Shown piece by piece: positions 52,889 through 61,907 of a DNA stretch of 64,000 bases (position 1 is the first letter of the stretch; every line of letters starts with the position of its first letter). This DNA is from Actinomycetota bacterium (GTDB lineage: Bacteria > Actinomycetota > Actinomycetes > S36-B12 > CAIYMF01), in contig JAPLAU010000014.1 of assembly GCA_026393115.1 (NCBI GenBank), positions 124,001-188,000 of the forward strand, read 5' to 3'. Below the pieces are notes generated by a model, which saw only the letters and a list, made by a program, of their open reading frames with translations, made no database searches and had not been told where the DNA came from. The translations under genes and the position numbers were made by a program.

Positions 52889-53265
52889 CCCTCGACTCCG
52901 GGTCGCAATTGGTAGCGCGGGTTAAACATCGTGGCCCGACCTTCGTTCTGCGTCACCCGTCCGGTGAGGCTGATCATGCGTCCCGGAGTCACACCGCCGA
53001 TTCGCCGTCTTCCGAGCCAAATCACTCTCAGGAAACCCGAACCGTCGTAGATCTCGGCCTCGTAGGCCGGCATCTGGTCGCGCGGAGGAAGGGTCACCGA
53101 GCGCACGGTACCGCTGATGACCACTCGCTCGCCGGTACAGCACTGATCAACCGGAGTCGCACCTGACACGAGCGTGTCGGCCCGCAACTCGGCCGCTTCG
53201 ATGTCGTGCAGGTTGCCGCTGAAGCGATGCCGCAATCGGTGCAGCCATCCGTTCGCCTCAGTCAT
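52885..53265 (-). CDS. OB-fold nucleic-acid-binding protein
   Basis: 126 residues, single OB domain (CCTGERVVISGTVRSVTLPP, LRVIWLGRRRIGGVTPGRMISLTG). As Rv2694c. Binding to DNA or RNA is inferred from fold. First gene of the pair with DUF3159; divergent from the hydrolase gene. Confidence 0.88.
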   Translation of the reverse strand: MTEANGWLHRLRHRFSGNLHDIEAAELRADTLVSGATPVDQCCTGERVVISGTVRSVTLPPRDQMPAYEAEIYDGSGFLRVIWLGRRRIGGVTPGRMISLTGRVTQNEGRATMFNPRYQLRPGVEG

Positions 53266-53310
53266 GCCCCCAGCCTACGTGCAGGGGTACCGTGCGGGGA
53301 CACTTGGCAC

Positions 53311-54042
53311 GTGTCGAAACGCACCCTCGCGCTGCTACTACACGGCAGCGGATCGAGCGGCCAGTTCATGCGCAGTGCCTGTGAAGCCGCTGATCTCGGT
53401 GTCGACGCTGTACTTGTCCTCGACGACCGCGATGGCGATGTCGAGTCTGTTGTCGATGCGATCGACTCAGTGAGTGACGCCGTCACGGAATCAGGAGACC
53501 GCATCACCCTCATCGCAGGAGTGTCGTTGGGTGCACACGCGGCCGCTCTCTGGGCGGCACGAAATTCCCGGGCCAACGAATCCGTTGAGGGACTTCTGCT
53601 CTGTCTGCCCGCATGGACTGGCACCCCTCACAGCATTGCCGCCGCCACCGCAGGCGCCGCTGATGAAGTCGAATTGCGTGGATCATCGACGGTGCTCAAC
53701 TCCCTGCTTGCCGACCACCCGCAGGATTGGGTCGTGCTGGCACTGGCGCAGTCGTGGCCCGACTACGGCGATGAGTGGCTGGTGCGGGCACTGCGCAGCG
53801 CGTCGTTCTCGCCCGGTCCCACCAGCGAAGAATTAGGTGACATTGCGCTGCCGTGTGCTGTGGTTGCCCTCGCCGACGACCCGCTTCACCCAGTCGCGGT
53901 TGCTCAACACTGGGTCACGCAGATTCCCAGAGCCGAACTTGTCGTGCTACCCCGAGATTTGTACGGGGCGGGACCGCGCATTCTTGGCCGCAGTGCATTC
54001 GCGGCGCTACAACACGCGCGGCGACTCAGCGAATCTCAGTGA
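53311..54042 (+). CDS. Alpha/beta-hydrolase-fold protein
   Basis: 243 residues. LALLLHGSGSSGQF (oxyanion loop), nucleophile GVSLGAHAAALWA, and DDPLHPVAVAQHW near the end for the acid and histidine. The substrate is unknown; as Rv2695. GTG start. The end overlaps the converging DUF3710 gene by 17 bases. Confidence 0.85.
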   Translation: MSKRTLALLLHGSGSSGQFMRSACEAADLGVDAVLVLDDRDGDVESVVDAIDSVSDAVTESGDRITLIAGVSLGAHAAALWAARNSRANESVEGLLLCLPAWTGTPHSIAAATAGAADEVELRGSSTVLNSLLADHPQDWVVLALAQSWPDYGDEWLVRALRSASFSPGPTSEELGDIALPCAVVALADDPLHPVAVAQHWVTQIPRAELVVLPRDLYGAGPRILGRSAFAALQHARRLSESQ

Positions 54043-54817
54043 TCTCCGGGCCACGTTCGAACGGGCTGAGATCCTCTCGCTTCCAAGCAGCACTGTCTTC
54101 GTCGTCGTCACCCTCGGCGCCCTCGGCAACGTCACCGTCGACCTGAAGTGCAGGAACGGCCTGCTCGGGAAGCTTCATGGGCAGGAGATCGCCCGGTGCA
54201 CGCGCTTCGTTATCGCGCACCACCACGATGCCCCGAGCGATGCGCTCGACCGACTCGGCGGCTACCGGGTCGACCGCGGCCGGACCGAGAAATACCAGTC
54301 GGAGGAACCAGCGGGGTCCGTCGATTCCGACGAAGCGCGCCGGCTGCGACCCTTGAGTTCCATCGGCGTTTTCGGCCGGGACCTGGGTGCGAATCTCCGT
54401 TCCCCACGGCCCTTCCACCTCGTCAACCAAACCGCCACCCGCCGTGATCGAGGCGCGCAACTCGCGACGGACGTCTTTCCAGATTCCTTCAGTACGCGGC
54501 GCCGCCAGGACCAGCACCGCAACCGCACCCGCTTCGGTCACGCAGGTGACACCCACGACCGCACTGGTCGTTGGATCGACGTCGAGTCGAATTTCCATTT
54601 CCTCGGTGGGCGTGAGCCACACACTGCCCAGGTCAAGGTACTCACCCGACGGGTCGATTTCGGAAATGTCATGCGGGCCATCGGGCCGTGGGGTGAGCTC
54701 CGACACCGAGTCATCGGACCCGTCGATGTCGTCGACCTCCTCCTCGGCCTCGCCGAGGTCGAGTTCGCGATCGATATCAGCATCTTCCGAGGATTGATCC
54801 TTGCGACGACCAAACAC
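54026..54817 (-). CDS. DUF3710 protein
   Basis: 263 residues. An acidic N-terminus (SSEDADIDRELDLGEAEEE), then DUF3710 proper: GPHDISEIDPSGEYLDLGS and GPWGTEIRTQVP, DGPRWFLRLVFLGPAAVDP. Function unknown; always near dut in actinobacteria (Rv2696c). GTG start. Separated from dut by 41 bases, same strand. Confidence 0.9.
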   Translation of the reverse strand: MFGRRKDQSSEDADIDRELDLGEAEEEVDDIDGSDDSVSELTPRPDGPHDISEIDPSGEYLDLGSVWLTPTEEMEIRLDVDPTTSAVVGVTCVTEAGAVAVLVLAAPRTEGIWKDVRRELRASITAGGGLVDEVEGPWGTEIRTQVPAENADGTQGSQPARFVGIDGPRWFLRLVFLGPAAVDPVAAESVERIARGIVVVRDNEARAPGDLLPMKLPEQAVPALQVDGDVAEGAEGDDDEDSAAWKREDLSPFERGPEITEIR

Positions 54818-54858
54818 GCTTACTCCCTGATCTTAAGGTGGGTTCCACCGTACCCGAC

Positions 54859-55320
54859 TCAACTCGAACGTCCGGTCGAGCCGAATCCTCCCGAGCCGCG
54901 GTGACTTCCAGGTAGCCGTTCGACCTCGTGCAGGACGGCGGTCGAAACGGGTGCGATGACCAGTTGCGCAATGCGCTCACCGCGAGCCACCGACACCGAT
55001 TCGGTCGGATCAAGATTGACCAGAGCCACGCTGATTTCACCGCGATACCCGGCGTCGATCGTGCCGGGCGCGTTCGCAACGGTCAGTCCGTGACGCAATG
55101 CCAACCCCGAACGGGGATGAACAAAAGCCGCGTAACCCTCCGGCAGCGCGATCGCGATACCGGTGGGCACCGCTTTCCTCTCGCCCGGAGCAAGGGTGGC
55201 GTCAACCGTGGTAACAAGGTCGAGTCCGGCATCACCTGGATGCGCGTAGGTCGGAAGGTCGAGTTCGAGGTCGAGCCGCTGAATCAAGACATCGACCGCG
55301 TGAGTGGGACGGGTGCTCAT
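54859..55320 (-). CDS. dut: dUTP diphosphatase
   Basis: 153 residues, trimeric dUTPase. Motifs: DAGLDLVTTVD, HPRSGLALRHGLTV, NAPGTIDAGYRGEI, RIAQLVIAPV and the C-terminal GSGGFGSTG loop. Hydrolyses dUTP to keep uracil out of DNA. The ATG overlaps the thioesterase stop by four bases. Confidence 0.97.
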   Translation of the reverse strand: MSTRPTHAVDVLIQRLDLELDLPTYAHPGDAGLDLVTTVDATLAPGERKAVPTGIAIALPEGYAAFVHPRSGLALRHGLTVANAPGTIDAGYRGEISVALVNLDPTESVSVARGERIAQLVIAPVSTAVLHEVERLPGSHRGSGGFGSTGRSS

Positions 55321-55916
55321 GGGTTGAGTTCCAACCGTTCGAGCGCCCCCTTGACCTGTCCACTTCTCAAGGCGGCCTCCAAGTCCTTCTGGCGACCATT
55401 GTCACGGAAGTGTGCGAGGTCGACCTGCACAAACAGAGCGGCCGCCGTCAGTGCCACCTGTCCATCGACGGAGTTCAGTCGTCCCACGCCGCGCGTGTAG
55501 ACCTTGCGGCCGGCCTGACCAATAATCTCGGCTTCAAGGTGCAGTACCGAGTCAACGGGAACCGGCCGGCGGAAATCGACTTCAAGTCGTCCGGTGACCG
55601 AGGGCATGCGCAGGAGCCAGTTCAACGATCCCAGCACTTCGTCGAAGGCGGTCGTGAGTAGTCCACCGTGCGCCAAACCCGGTCCACCCTGATGATGTTC
55701 GGACACTCGAAACTCACCATGCACCGTGAGGCCTTGCCCCGCGGTGACCACAAGGTGCAGTCCGGTCGGATGCCGCGCGCCGCATCCGAAGCATTGCTCG
55801 TAGTGGCTATCAATCGGCTCACCAGGCGCGGGCGCCAACGGATGGCGTTCGGGAATGATCGCGCTGTCAGGCGGTGTCGTCGCGGGCGCGCGTCCTCGAG
55901 ACTGCGGCGACGTCAT
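55317..55916 (-). CDS. PaaI-family hotdog thioesterase
   Basis: 199 residues, hotdog fold (CFGCGARHPTGLHLVVTAGQG, HHQGGPGLAHGGLLTTAFDEVLG, VDFRRPVPVDSVLHLEAEI). Probable acyl-CoA thioesterase. Starts divergently from the DUF3093 gene. Coupled to dut by ATGA, which is unusual for this family; the relation may only be positional. Confidence 0.85.
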   Translation of the reverse strand: MTSPQSRGRAPATTPPDSAIIPERHPLAPAPGEPIDSHYEQCFGCGARHPTGLHLVVTAGQGLTVHGEFRVSEHHQGGPGLAHGGLLTTAFDEVLGSLNWLLRMPSVTGRLEVDFRRPVPVDSVLHLEAEIIGQAGRKVYTRGVGRLNSVDGQVALTAAALFVQVDLAHFRDNGRQKDLEAALRSGQVKGALERLELNP

Positions 55917-55966
55917 TCCCTGACCCTACTGGGTCGCCCCTCGAGCCTCATGCGAGTCTGGGCTGC

Positions 55967-56431
55967 ATGGCCACAGGTGACACCACACTTTTGTACGTCG
56001 AGCGATCACGACCGAACCCCCTGTGGTTGGCGGCAGGTGGCTTTGTGATCGCCTGCATCGCCATTGCGTACGGGGCAATGCTTGGACGCACGGCCGGCGC
56101 ATTGGTTGTCATCGCTGGAATCGCGATTCTTGCGGTGATCCAGATGCTCGCGAGCTGGAAAATCACGCTCGACGACATCGATCTGCGCGTCGGATCCATC
56201 AGCGTGGCGGCATCACACATCGTGGGCGCCGAGGCACTCGACCCCGAGGCCGCACGCTACCTCGCCGGGCCTGGTGCGGACGCTCGGGCAGTATTCAAAT
56301 TGCGCGGAGGCGAGCCCGCCGTTCGCATTGATCTCGATGATCCCCGGTGCCCCTACTGGCTGGTGGCCTCACGAACACCCGACGCACTAGCAGCCGCGGT
56401 GGCGGCTCTGCCGCGACATACCGCCCCGTAA
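55967..56431 (+). CDS. DUF3093 membrane-anchored protein
   Basis: 154 residues. Two adjacent helices near residues 20-60 (LAAGGFVIACIAIAYGAMLG, GALVVIAGIAILAVIQML), then a soluble region ending RCPYWLVASRTPDALAAAVAAL. As Rv2698. Function unknown. ATG 55967 is used; an upstream frame is ignored. Confidence 0.88.
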   Translation: MATGDTTLLYVERSRPNPLWLAAGGFVIACIAIAYGAMLGRTAGALVVIAGIAILAVIQMLASWKITLDDIDLRVGSISVAASHIVGAEALDPEAARYLAGPGADARAVFKLRGGEPAVRIDLDDPRCPYWLVASRTPDALAAAVAALPRHTAP

Positions 56432-56516
56432 GGACAACCACCGCTCCGACGCGGCACAATGGTCACAAGCCCGGTGGGCTCACCCGATCTCGGGCGCGAA
56501 TTACTAAGGAGTCGGC

Positions 56517-56771
56517 ATGGCCAACGCTTCGACGGTCAAGATGATCGCCCCGATTGTCACTATCGCGGGCACGTGGGTCGTCAGCAAAGGCCTGCAGGCC
56601 AGCTACCGCGCCATGACCGGCAACGAGCCCCCGCGGGCAAGTGATCCCGAAACGTCACTACGCACGGCCATCATGTGGGCCGCTGCGACCGCCGTGGCCG
56701 TGGCCATGGTGAATGTCATGATCGAGCGGTGGGCGGCCGATTCAGAGGCCGCACCCGAACTCGCCATTTAG
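56517..56771 (+). CDS. DUF4235 small membrane protein
   Basis: 84 residues with two helices (PIVTIAGTWVVSKGLQ and AIMWAAATAVAVAMVNVMI). DUF4235 opening and SYRAMTGNEPP are typical. Function unknown. The ATG follows AAGGAGTCGGC. Confidence 0.88.
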   Translation: MANASTVKMIAPIVTIAGTWVVSKGLQASYRAMTGNEPPRASDPETSLRTAIMWAAATAVAVAMVNVMIERWAADSEAAPELAI

Positions 56772-56802
56772 ACAGCGTCACCGTTGATCTGCTGCGAGGC
56801 GA

Positions 56803-57099
56803 CTACGCGCACTCGCGGCAGATCGATTCGCCCTTGACTTCACGCGCCAACTGGCTGCGGTGATGCACCAAGAAACACTTCGAGCACGTGAACTCGTCTG
56901 CCTGGCGAGGCAGAACGCGAACGGTGAGTGACTCATCGGAGAGGTCTGCTCCGGGCAATTCGAGGTTTTCGGCAAGTTCGACCTCGTCGACGTCGACAGA
57001 CGAAGCTGACTTGTCGACGCGGCGGGCCTTGAGCTCCTCGATCGAGTCAATGGCCTCTTCGTCGTCGGTCTTGCGCGGTGCGTCGTAATCAGTTGCCAT
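56803..57099 (-). CDS. DUF4193 zinc-ribbon-like protein
   Basis: 98 residues. Acidic first part (DDEEAIDSIEELKARRVD), then FTCSKCFLVHHRSQL and ICREC, a CxxC...CxxC zinc ribbon. As Rv2699c. Function unknown, probably RNA polymerase or nucleic acid-linked by fold. Followed leftward by a convergent DUF4235 gene. ATG 57099 has ACAGGAC upstream. Confidence 0.9.
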   Translation of the reverse strand: MATDYDAPRKTDDEEAIDSIEELKARRVDKSASSVDVDEVELAENLELPGADLSDESLTVRVLPRQADEFTCSKCFLVHHRSQLAREVKGESICRECA

Positions 57100-57330
57100 G
57101 TCCTGCTGCTCCACGTGACGAGTAATGGGCTCTGCGGATGTCACAACAGCGGGCACCTCATTTTCATGCCCGCAGCGAGAGCAGTGTGCACCACCGAAGG
57201 CACCCTACGACACCCGACTCGCCCATTCACACGCGTTCCGTACGTGCTAAGTGACCGGAATCACGTGAATCGGGCCTAAATCGGCCCCGTTGACCCCCAC
57301 AAATCACCCTTCGGGCGGTTTGATGGGGCC

Positions 57331-57849
57331 GTGGCTATTTACGCGCTCGGCGACCTCGAACCCCAGGTGCATCCCACTGCTTTCGTGCATCCCGATGCGG
57401 TCGTGATCGGCAGTGTCGTGATCGGAGCCGAAAGCACCGTCTGGCCGGGTGCGGTGCTCAGGGGTGACAACAGCTCGATTCGGATTGGCGCCAAGACATC
57501 GATTCAAGACGGCACCGTCGTTCACTGCACGGCGACGCTCGACACGGTGGTGGGAGATCGATGCGTGGTTGGCCACCAGGTGCATCTGGAAGGCTGCACG
57601 ATTGAAGACGACTGTCTGATTGGTTCTGGATCCGTGGTCCTTCACCGGGTGGTCGTTGGTCACGGCTCACTGGTGGGTGCGGCAGCACTGGTCACCAACG
57701 ACACGGTGATTCCGCCGCGATCTCGTGCTCTCGGTGTACCTGCCCGCATTACGGAGGGTGTAGTTCCTGAGGGCGAATTCACCCACGCCGTTGAGTTCTA
57801 CGTACACAACGCCCACCGCTACGCGGCCGAATTGCGTCGCCTCGACTAA
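57331..57849 (+). CDS. Gamma-carbonic-anhydrase-family hexapeptide-repeat protein
   Basis: 172 residues of left-handed beta-helix: PTAFVHPDAVVIGSVVIG, STVWPGAVLRGD, and zinc histidines in VVHCTA and VVGHQVHLEGC. Members hydrate CO2 or are inactive. GTG start. The end meets the suhB stop at 57851 with one base between. Confidence 0.88.
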   Translation: MAIYALGDLEPQVHPTAFVHPDAVVIGSVVIGAESTVWPGAVLRGDNSSIRIGAKTSIQDGTVVHCTATLDTVVGDRCVVGHQVHLEGCTIEDDCLIGSGSVVLHRVVVGHGSLVGAAALVTNDTVIPPRSRALGVPARITEGVVPEGEFTHAVEFYVHNAHRYAAELRRLD

Positions 57850-57850
57850 G

Positions 57851-58678
57851 TCAGCCCGAATCTGCGCCCAATTCGGCCAGCAGGTCATGTAAAGCAGGGA
57901 AGATGGCAGGTACTGCGCTGACGAGAAGCTCGTCGGTGACGGGCTTCGCGTGCAAACCTTCCACGCGTGCACCGGCTTCGCGTGCGATCAAGGCACCGGC
58001 CGAGTGGTCCCACGGGTGCGTCCCTCGCTCGTAGTAGGCATCAACTCGCCCAGCCGCCAACCAACACAGGTCAATCGCGCACGATCCAAATCGGCGGAGA
58101 TCGCGAACTTGTGGAAGAAGTTCGGCGATGACAGCGGCTTGGGCCGCCCGTCGTTCGGCCTGGTACCCGAATCCCGTCGATACGAGCGCGGAAGCAAGGT
58201 CGACACACGTCCGCACGTGCAGCGGCTCGCTGCCCTGCGCGGTGAGTAGCCGCGCTCCCCCGCCGAGGGTGCCAACGAACGTTTCTCCGAGCATGGGCGC
58301 ATGCACCACTCCGACAATGGCCTCACCGTCGAGTTCGAGCCCGATCGACACCGCCCAGTTGGGCAGTCCATAGAGGTAATTCACCGTGCCATCGAGAGGG
58401 TCGACCACCCAGCGCAGTCCGGACGTTCCCTCAACCGAGGAGCCTTCTTCGCCCAGGATTCCATCCTGCGGCCGCGCACCAAGCAGAATCTCATTGAGCA
58501 GCGCCTCTGACGCATGGTCCATTTCGGAAACCACATCCGTCGGCGACGACTTGGTTTCGACCTTGAGCGTGCGCAGTTGCCCATCGAGGAGCAACTCTCC
58601 GGCCGCCTGCGCAGCCGAGAGTGCTAGTTCGAGAAGGGACTCGTTTGACGGTGCTGTCACCTGCTCATCATCGCGCAT
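57851..58678 (-). CDS. suhB: Inositol monophosphatase family protein
   Basis: 275 residues. The metal site VVDPLDGTVNYLYGLPNWAVSIG, LGEEGSS, and the C-terminal THPWDHSAGALIAREAGARVEG are the family signature. Hydrolyses myo-inositol phosphate for mycothiol and phosphatidylinositol synthesis (as Rv2701c). ATG 58678. Divergent from the MFS gene. Confidence 0.93.
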   Translation of the reverse strand: MRDDEQVTAPSNESLLELALSAAQAAGELLLDGQLRTLKVETKSSPTDVVSEMDHASEALLNEILLGARPQDGILGEEGSSVEGTSGLRWVVDPLDGTVNYLYGLPNWAVSIGLELDGEAIVGVVHAPMLGETFVGTLGGGARLLTAQGSEPLHVRTCVDLASALVSTGFGYQAERRAAQAAVIAELLPQVRDLRRFGSCAIDLCWLAAGRVDAYYERGTHPWDHSAGALIAREAGARVEGLHAKPVTDELLVSAVPAIFPALHDLLAELGADSG

Positions 58679-58713
58679 CCGCGAGCCGCGACCGGAGCCG
58701 ATAGCGTCGGGGG

Positions 58714-59946
58714 GTGCTGACTCCCTACGTCGACGTTCTGCGCCGACCCGGTGCACTGGCATTCAGCGCTGTCGGACTTCTTGGCCGTCTGCCCATGTCG
58801 ATGGAGGGCCTTGGCGTCATCCTGCTGGTCAGCATCACCCAGGGCGCCTACGCCCTGGCCGGCGTTCTCTCAAGCATCTTGGCCCTGAGCGCAGCATTCA
58901 TCAGCCCACTCACCAGTCGCTGGTCCGACCGGTTCGGCCAGGCTGTGATTCTGCGCGTCATCGCACCAGCGCAAGCTGTGGCCCTCACGCTGATCGTGGT
59001 TGCCGTTCGAGCCGATGCACCGACGGCAGTACTGGTTCTTCTCGCGATTCTGGGTGGGGCCTTTCAGCCCAACGTCGGATCGATGGTGCGAGCCAGGTGG
59101 GCAGCGATGCTCTCGGGAACTCCCCAATTGGGTATCGCCTTCGCACTCGAGAGTGTGCTTGACGAGGTGATCTTCATTCTTGGACCGGTTCTGGCAACCG
59201 GGCTCGCAATCGGCGTGAGTCCCGGTGCCGGCCTCATTGCGGCCGCTGTACTCGTGATCATCGGCGGACTCTCCCTCGCCGCCCAACATCGCACGCAACC
59301 AGAACCGGTATCGGCTGCCCAAGCGCACCTTAACCGCGATCGAATGGGCACCGCAGTTCCGATCGTTGGGCTGATCTTCTTGTGTCTTGGAATTTGCTTC
59401 GGCGGTTTGGAAGTCGGTGTCGTGGCTTTCAGTACCGAAGCGGGTATCCCCTGGGCCAGTGGCGTACTGCTCGCCCTGTTTTCGGTGGGTTCGGCGTTTG
59501 GCGGCATTGTGTTCGGGCCGCGGGTCGCAGGTCGCGATTTGCCTCGTCAGCTTCTGTTCGTGCTCGCCATCAGTATCTTCGCTGTCATTCCGATCACATT
59601 GGTGCGCACCCCGGCGCAACTTGCGGTCGTTGCACTCCTCAGCGGCGTCATCATTGCTCCGTCGTTGATTTGCGGCTTCACTATCGTTGAAAACCTCGTT
59701 CCCTCCTCCCGGCTCACCGAATCAATTACCTGGGTCTCTGCAGGCATCGGAGTTGGTTTTGCCGTCGCCGCTGGCGTCTGCGGTGTGTTGATCGATGCAC
59801 ATGGAGCGACAGCGGGTCTTGCCGTTTCCGTGGTGGGAGTCGCCCTCGCCGCCCTTGCTTCCCTGTCGACCTTCCCTGCCCTCGAGCGACTGTGGCGCGC
59901 CCGTCCGGCCGCCCTTGACCCCGCCGCCCATGACTTCATCGAGTGA
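58714..59946 (+). CDS. MFS-family transporter
   Basis: 410 residues, about 12 hydrophobic helices (LAFSAVGLLGRLPMSMEGLG, GVLSSILALSAAFISPLTSRWSDRFGQ). GTG start. Closest to uncharacterised DHA-type exporters. Substrate unknown. Confidence 0.88.
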   Translation: MLTPYVDVLRRPGALAFSAVGLLGRLPMSMEGLGVILLVSITQGAYALAGVLSSILALSAAFISPLTSRWSDRFGQAVILRVIAPAQAVALTLIVVAVRADAPTAVLVLLAILGGAFQPNVGSMVRARWAAMLSGTPQLGIAFALESVLDEVIFILGPVLATGLAIGVSPGAGLIAAAVLVIIGGLSLAAQHRTQPEPVSAAQAHLNRDRMGTAVPIVGLIFLCLGICFGGLEVGVVAFSTEAGIPWASGVLLALFSVGSAFGGIVFGPRVAGRDLPRQLLFVLAISIFAVIPITLVRTPAQLAVVALLSGVIIAPSLICGFTIVENLVPSSRLTESITWVSAGIGVGFAVAAGVCGVLIDAHGATAGLAVSVVGVALAALASLSTFPALERLWRARPAALDPAAHDFIE

Positions 59947-60037
59947 CATCCGCGCCGAATCGCCACGGCAACCACGCTCACGGCCTTGGATGTGAGACGG
60001 TAGGAGCATCAATACGACGGAGACGCAGGAGGCACCG

Positions 60038-60772
60038 ATGGACGAGGGGCTGCGACCCCGCGACATCCAGTCGCGCATCCGTTCCGGGCAGAGCTCGGCA
60101 CAGATCGCGGCGGCCACCGGAATGCCGCTTGACAAGGTCGTTCGATTCGAGGCACCGGTGCTCGCCGAGCGCGCCCACGTGGCCGACAAGGCACGCCGCA
60201 TTGAGGTGCGCAGCGCTGGTGGCGGCCGTACGGTCGAAGAACTCGTACGCCTGTCATTGCGCGAACGAGGAATCGATCCCGACACGCTCGAATGGGACTC
60301 GTGGCGCCGCGACGACGGTCGCTGGACCGTCTCGGCTGAATTCGGCCCTGAGGATGCACGCCGGTCCGGACAGTGGACCTATGACATGGTCGCCCGGGCC
60401 GTCATTGCTGATGACGATTCCTCGCGAGCGTTACTTGACCCCTCATCGCCCATTCCGGCCGAAGAGCGCCCTCGCTTGGTCTCAGTACCCGTGGGTCCCG
60501 ATGAGGTATTCGACCTTGAAGCAGTGGAAGACAGCGCCACGGTCACCAGTTTCGATCCCGACGATGACGTGGTCGTTGACTTCCCCGTCGAGAGCCCGGT
60601 TCAGTTGGTGGAGAAACCCGAACCCGAACCTCGACCCGAACCCGAACCTGAATTGCTGCCTGAGCCCGAGGTCGTCACTCCCCCGGCACCTCGCGCGAAG
60701 CCAGCCCGAGGCAAGCGGGCCAGTGTGCCGAGTTGGGACGAGATCTTGTTCGGCGGCAAAGAAGGCGAATAG
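60038..60772 (+). CDS. sepH: Septation protein SepH (DUF3071), N-terminally short
   Basis: 244 residues. The HTH-like core RPRDIQSRIRSGQSSAQIAAATG, VRFEAPVLAERAHVADKARR is clear, then a linker and a PE-rich stretch (EPEPRPEPEPELLPEPE) and the conserved tail SVPSWDEILFGGK. SepH regulates FtsZ assembly at septa. Known SepH proteins have about 60 more residues before RPRDIQ; here ATG 60038 with GCAGGAGG starts directly before it, and no alternative start continues the frame usefully upstream. Followed leftward by two genes commonly linked to it. Confidence 0.88.
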   Translation: MDEGLRPRDIQSRIRSGQSSAQIAAATGMPLDKVVRFEAPVLAERAHVADKARRIEVRSAGGGRTVEELVRLSLRERGIDPDTLEWDSWRRDDGRWTVSAEFGPEDARRSGQWTYDMVARAVIADDDSSRALLDPSSPIPAEERPRLVSVPVGPDEVFDLEAVEDSATVTSFDPDDDVVVDFPVESPVQLVEKPEPEPRPEPEPELLPEPEVVTPPAPRAKPARGKRASVPSWDEILFGGKEGE

Positions 60773-60777
60773 CCCGA

Positions 60778-61905
60778 CTAGGCCTGCCACTGCAGTAGCG
60801 GAATCGCGAGTTCGTCTTCGGTGAGGGCCCCGTGTTGGCCTACGAGGGCTGAACTGCGCGCATCGACCGACTGACTGGCCAGCACCGTCGATCCGCGGGC
60901 CACGACCACCACATCGCCGATGCGGTCGGCCAGATCTGGATCAACCTCACCAAATAGTCCTGCTGTCACGGCCTCCTCACGCCCGACGACCGTGGCACGG
61001 TTGCCGAGAGCGGCCTTCCAGGCGGCTGCCACGTCGTCGGCAGCCCCCGGACGGGTGTAGATGTGGCGCACCCGCGGCTCACCCGCAATATGCGTCACCG
61101 ACCGATGCAGCTCACGGTGATCGTCAATCTCAAACCGATCGTGAACCGCGGTGTCGAGCATTCCGTGGTCAGCCGTCAGCAGCACGGTCGTGCCCGTGGG
61201 AGCCACCTCGACAATGCGGCTCACGAGCAGGTCGACCAGTTCGAGCTCGGCCCGCCACTCCATGGAATCGACTCCGTGCACGTGGCCGGTCTTGTCGAGG
61301 TCGCCCCAGTACACATACGTCAGGGATCGCGCCGATCGCCTCAGTGCTCGCGCCGTCTGACCTACTCGCTCGCCGAATGAGTCAGCACCGACATACTCGC
61401 CACCGCGCAACACGGCGCGGGTCAGCCCTGATTTCTCATAGGCGCGCGGCGAGATACTGGTGACCTGCACACCTGCTGCGGCAGCGTCTTCAAGGACGGT
61501 CGGTTCTGGTTGAACGGCTGTGGGATGGGGGTCGTCGCGCCAGGAAAGGGGCCAGAGCACTCGCCCCGTCTCGGGAAGAACGAACGACGCACCGACGAGT
61601 CCGTGGCACCCGGTCGACAATCCGGTGCCCAGTGACGCCAGCCCAGCGGGAGTGGTCGACGGAAAAGGCGACGTAATCACTCGACCAGTACCACGACCCG
61701 CTGCCAGCGTGGGCACGTTGACGTCAGCGTGAGCGATCGCCGCATCGAGTGGAACAACTCCGAGCCCATCGACAAGCAACACCACCACGCGGTCGGTGCG
61801 GTCGAACGACAGGGAGTTGTCAAAGCCCGCGACCTCAAGCGCTGCAACCGCGCTCGGCATCACGTCTTTCAATGCCCCACCAGACGGCGGGACCCAACGC
61901 TTCAT
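60778..61905 (-). CDS. Alkaline-phosphatase-superfamily nucleotide pyrophosphatase/phosphodiesterase
   Basis: 375 residues. Metal and nucleophile sites: VVVLLVDGLGVVPL, PFPSTTPAGLASLGTG (Thr nucleophile), YVYWGDLDKTGHVHG, LLTADHGMLD. Cytosolic by lack of signal. The neighbourhood with sepH and DUF5998 is shared in Streptomyces. Confidence 0.92.
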   Translation of the reverse strand: MKRWVPPSGGALKDVMPSAVAALEVAGFDNSLSFDRTDRVVVLLVDGLGVVPLDAAIAHADVNVPTLAAGRGTGRVITSPFPSTTPAGLASLGTGLSTGCHGLVGASFVLPETGRVLWPLSWRDDPHPTAVQPEPTVLEDAAAAGVQVTSISPRAYEKSGLTRAVLRGGEYVGADSFGERVGQTARALRRSARSLTYVYWGDLDKTGHVHGVDSMEWRAELELVDLLVSRIVEVAPTGTTVLLTADHGMLDTAVHDRFEIDDHRELHRSVTHIAGEPRVRHIYTRPGAADDVAAAWKAALGNRATVVGREEAVTAGLFGEVDPDLADRIGDVVVVARGSTVLASQSVDARSSALVGQHGALTEDELAIPLLQWQA

Positions 61906-61907
61906 GA

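Noticed and set aside
58870-59619. 249-codon open frame opposite the MFS gene
   Set aside because: Antisense, rich in shadow codons (His, Arg, Asn), no domain seen.
60605-60665. GAACCC-type hexamer repeat, considered as another repeat copy
   Set aside because: It is in frame inside sepH and encodes the PE-rich linker; no CTTYTGACMRAAG unit is adjacent.
59943-60824. 293-codon open frame overlapping sepH in another frame
   Set aside because: Its Arg/Ser/Pro-rich translation is a shadow; sepH in the other frame has clear family motifs and a strong ribosome site.
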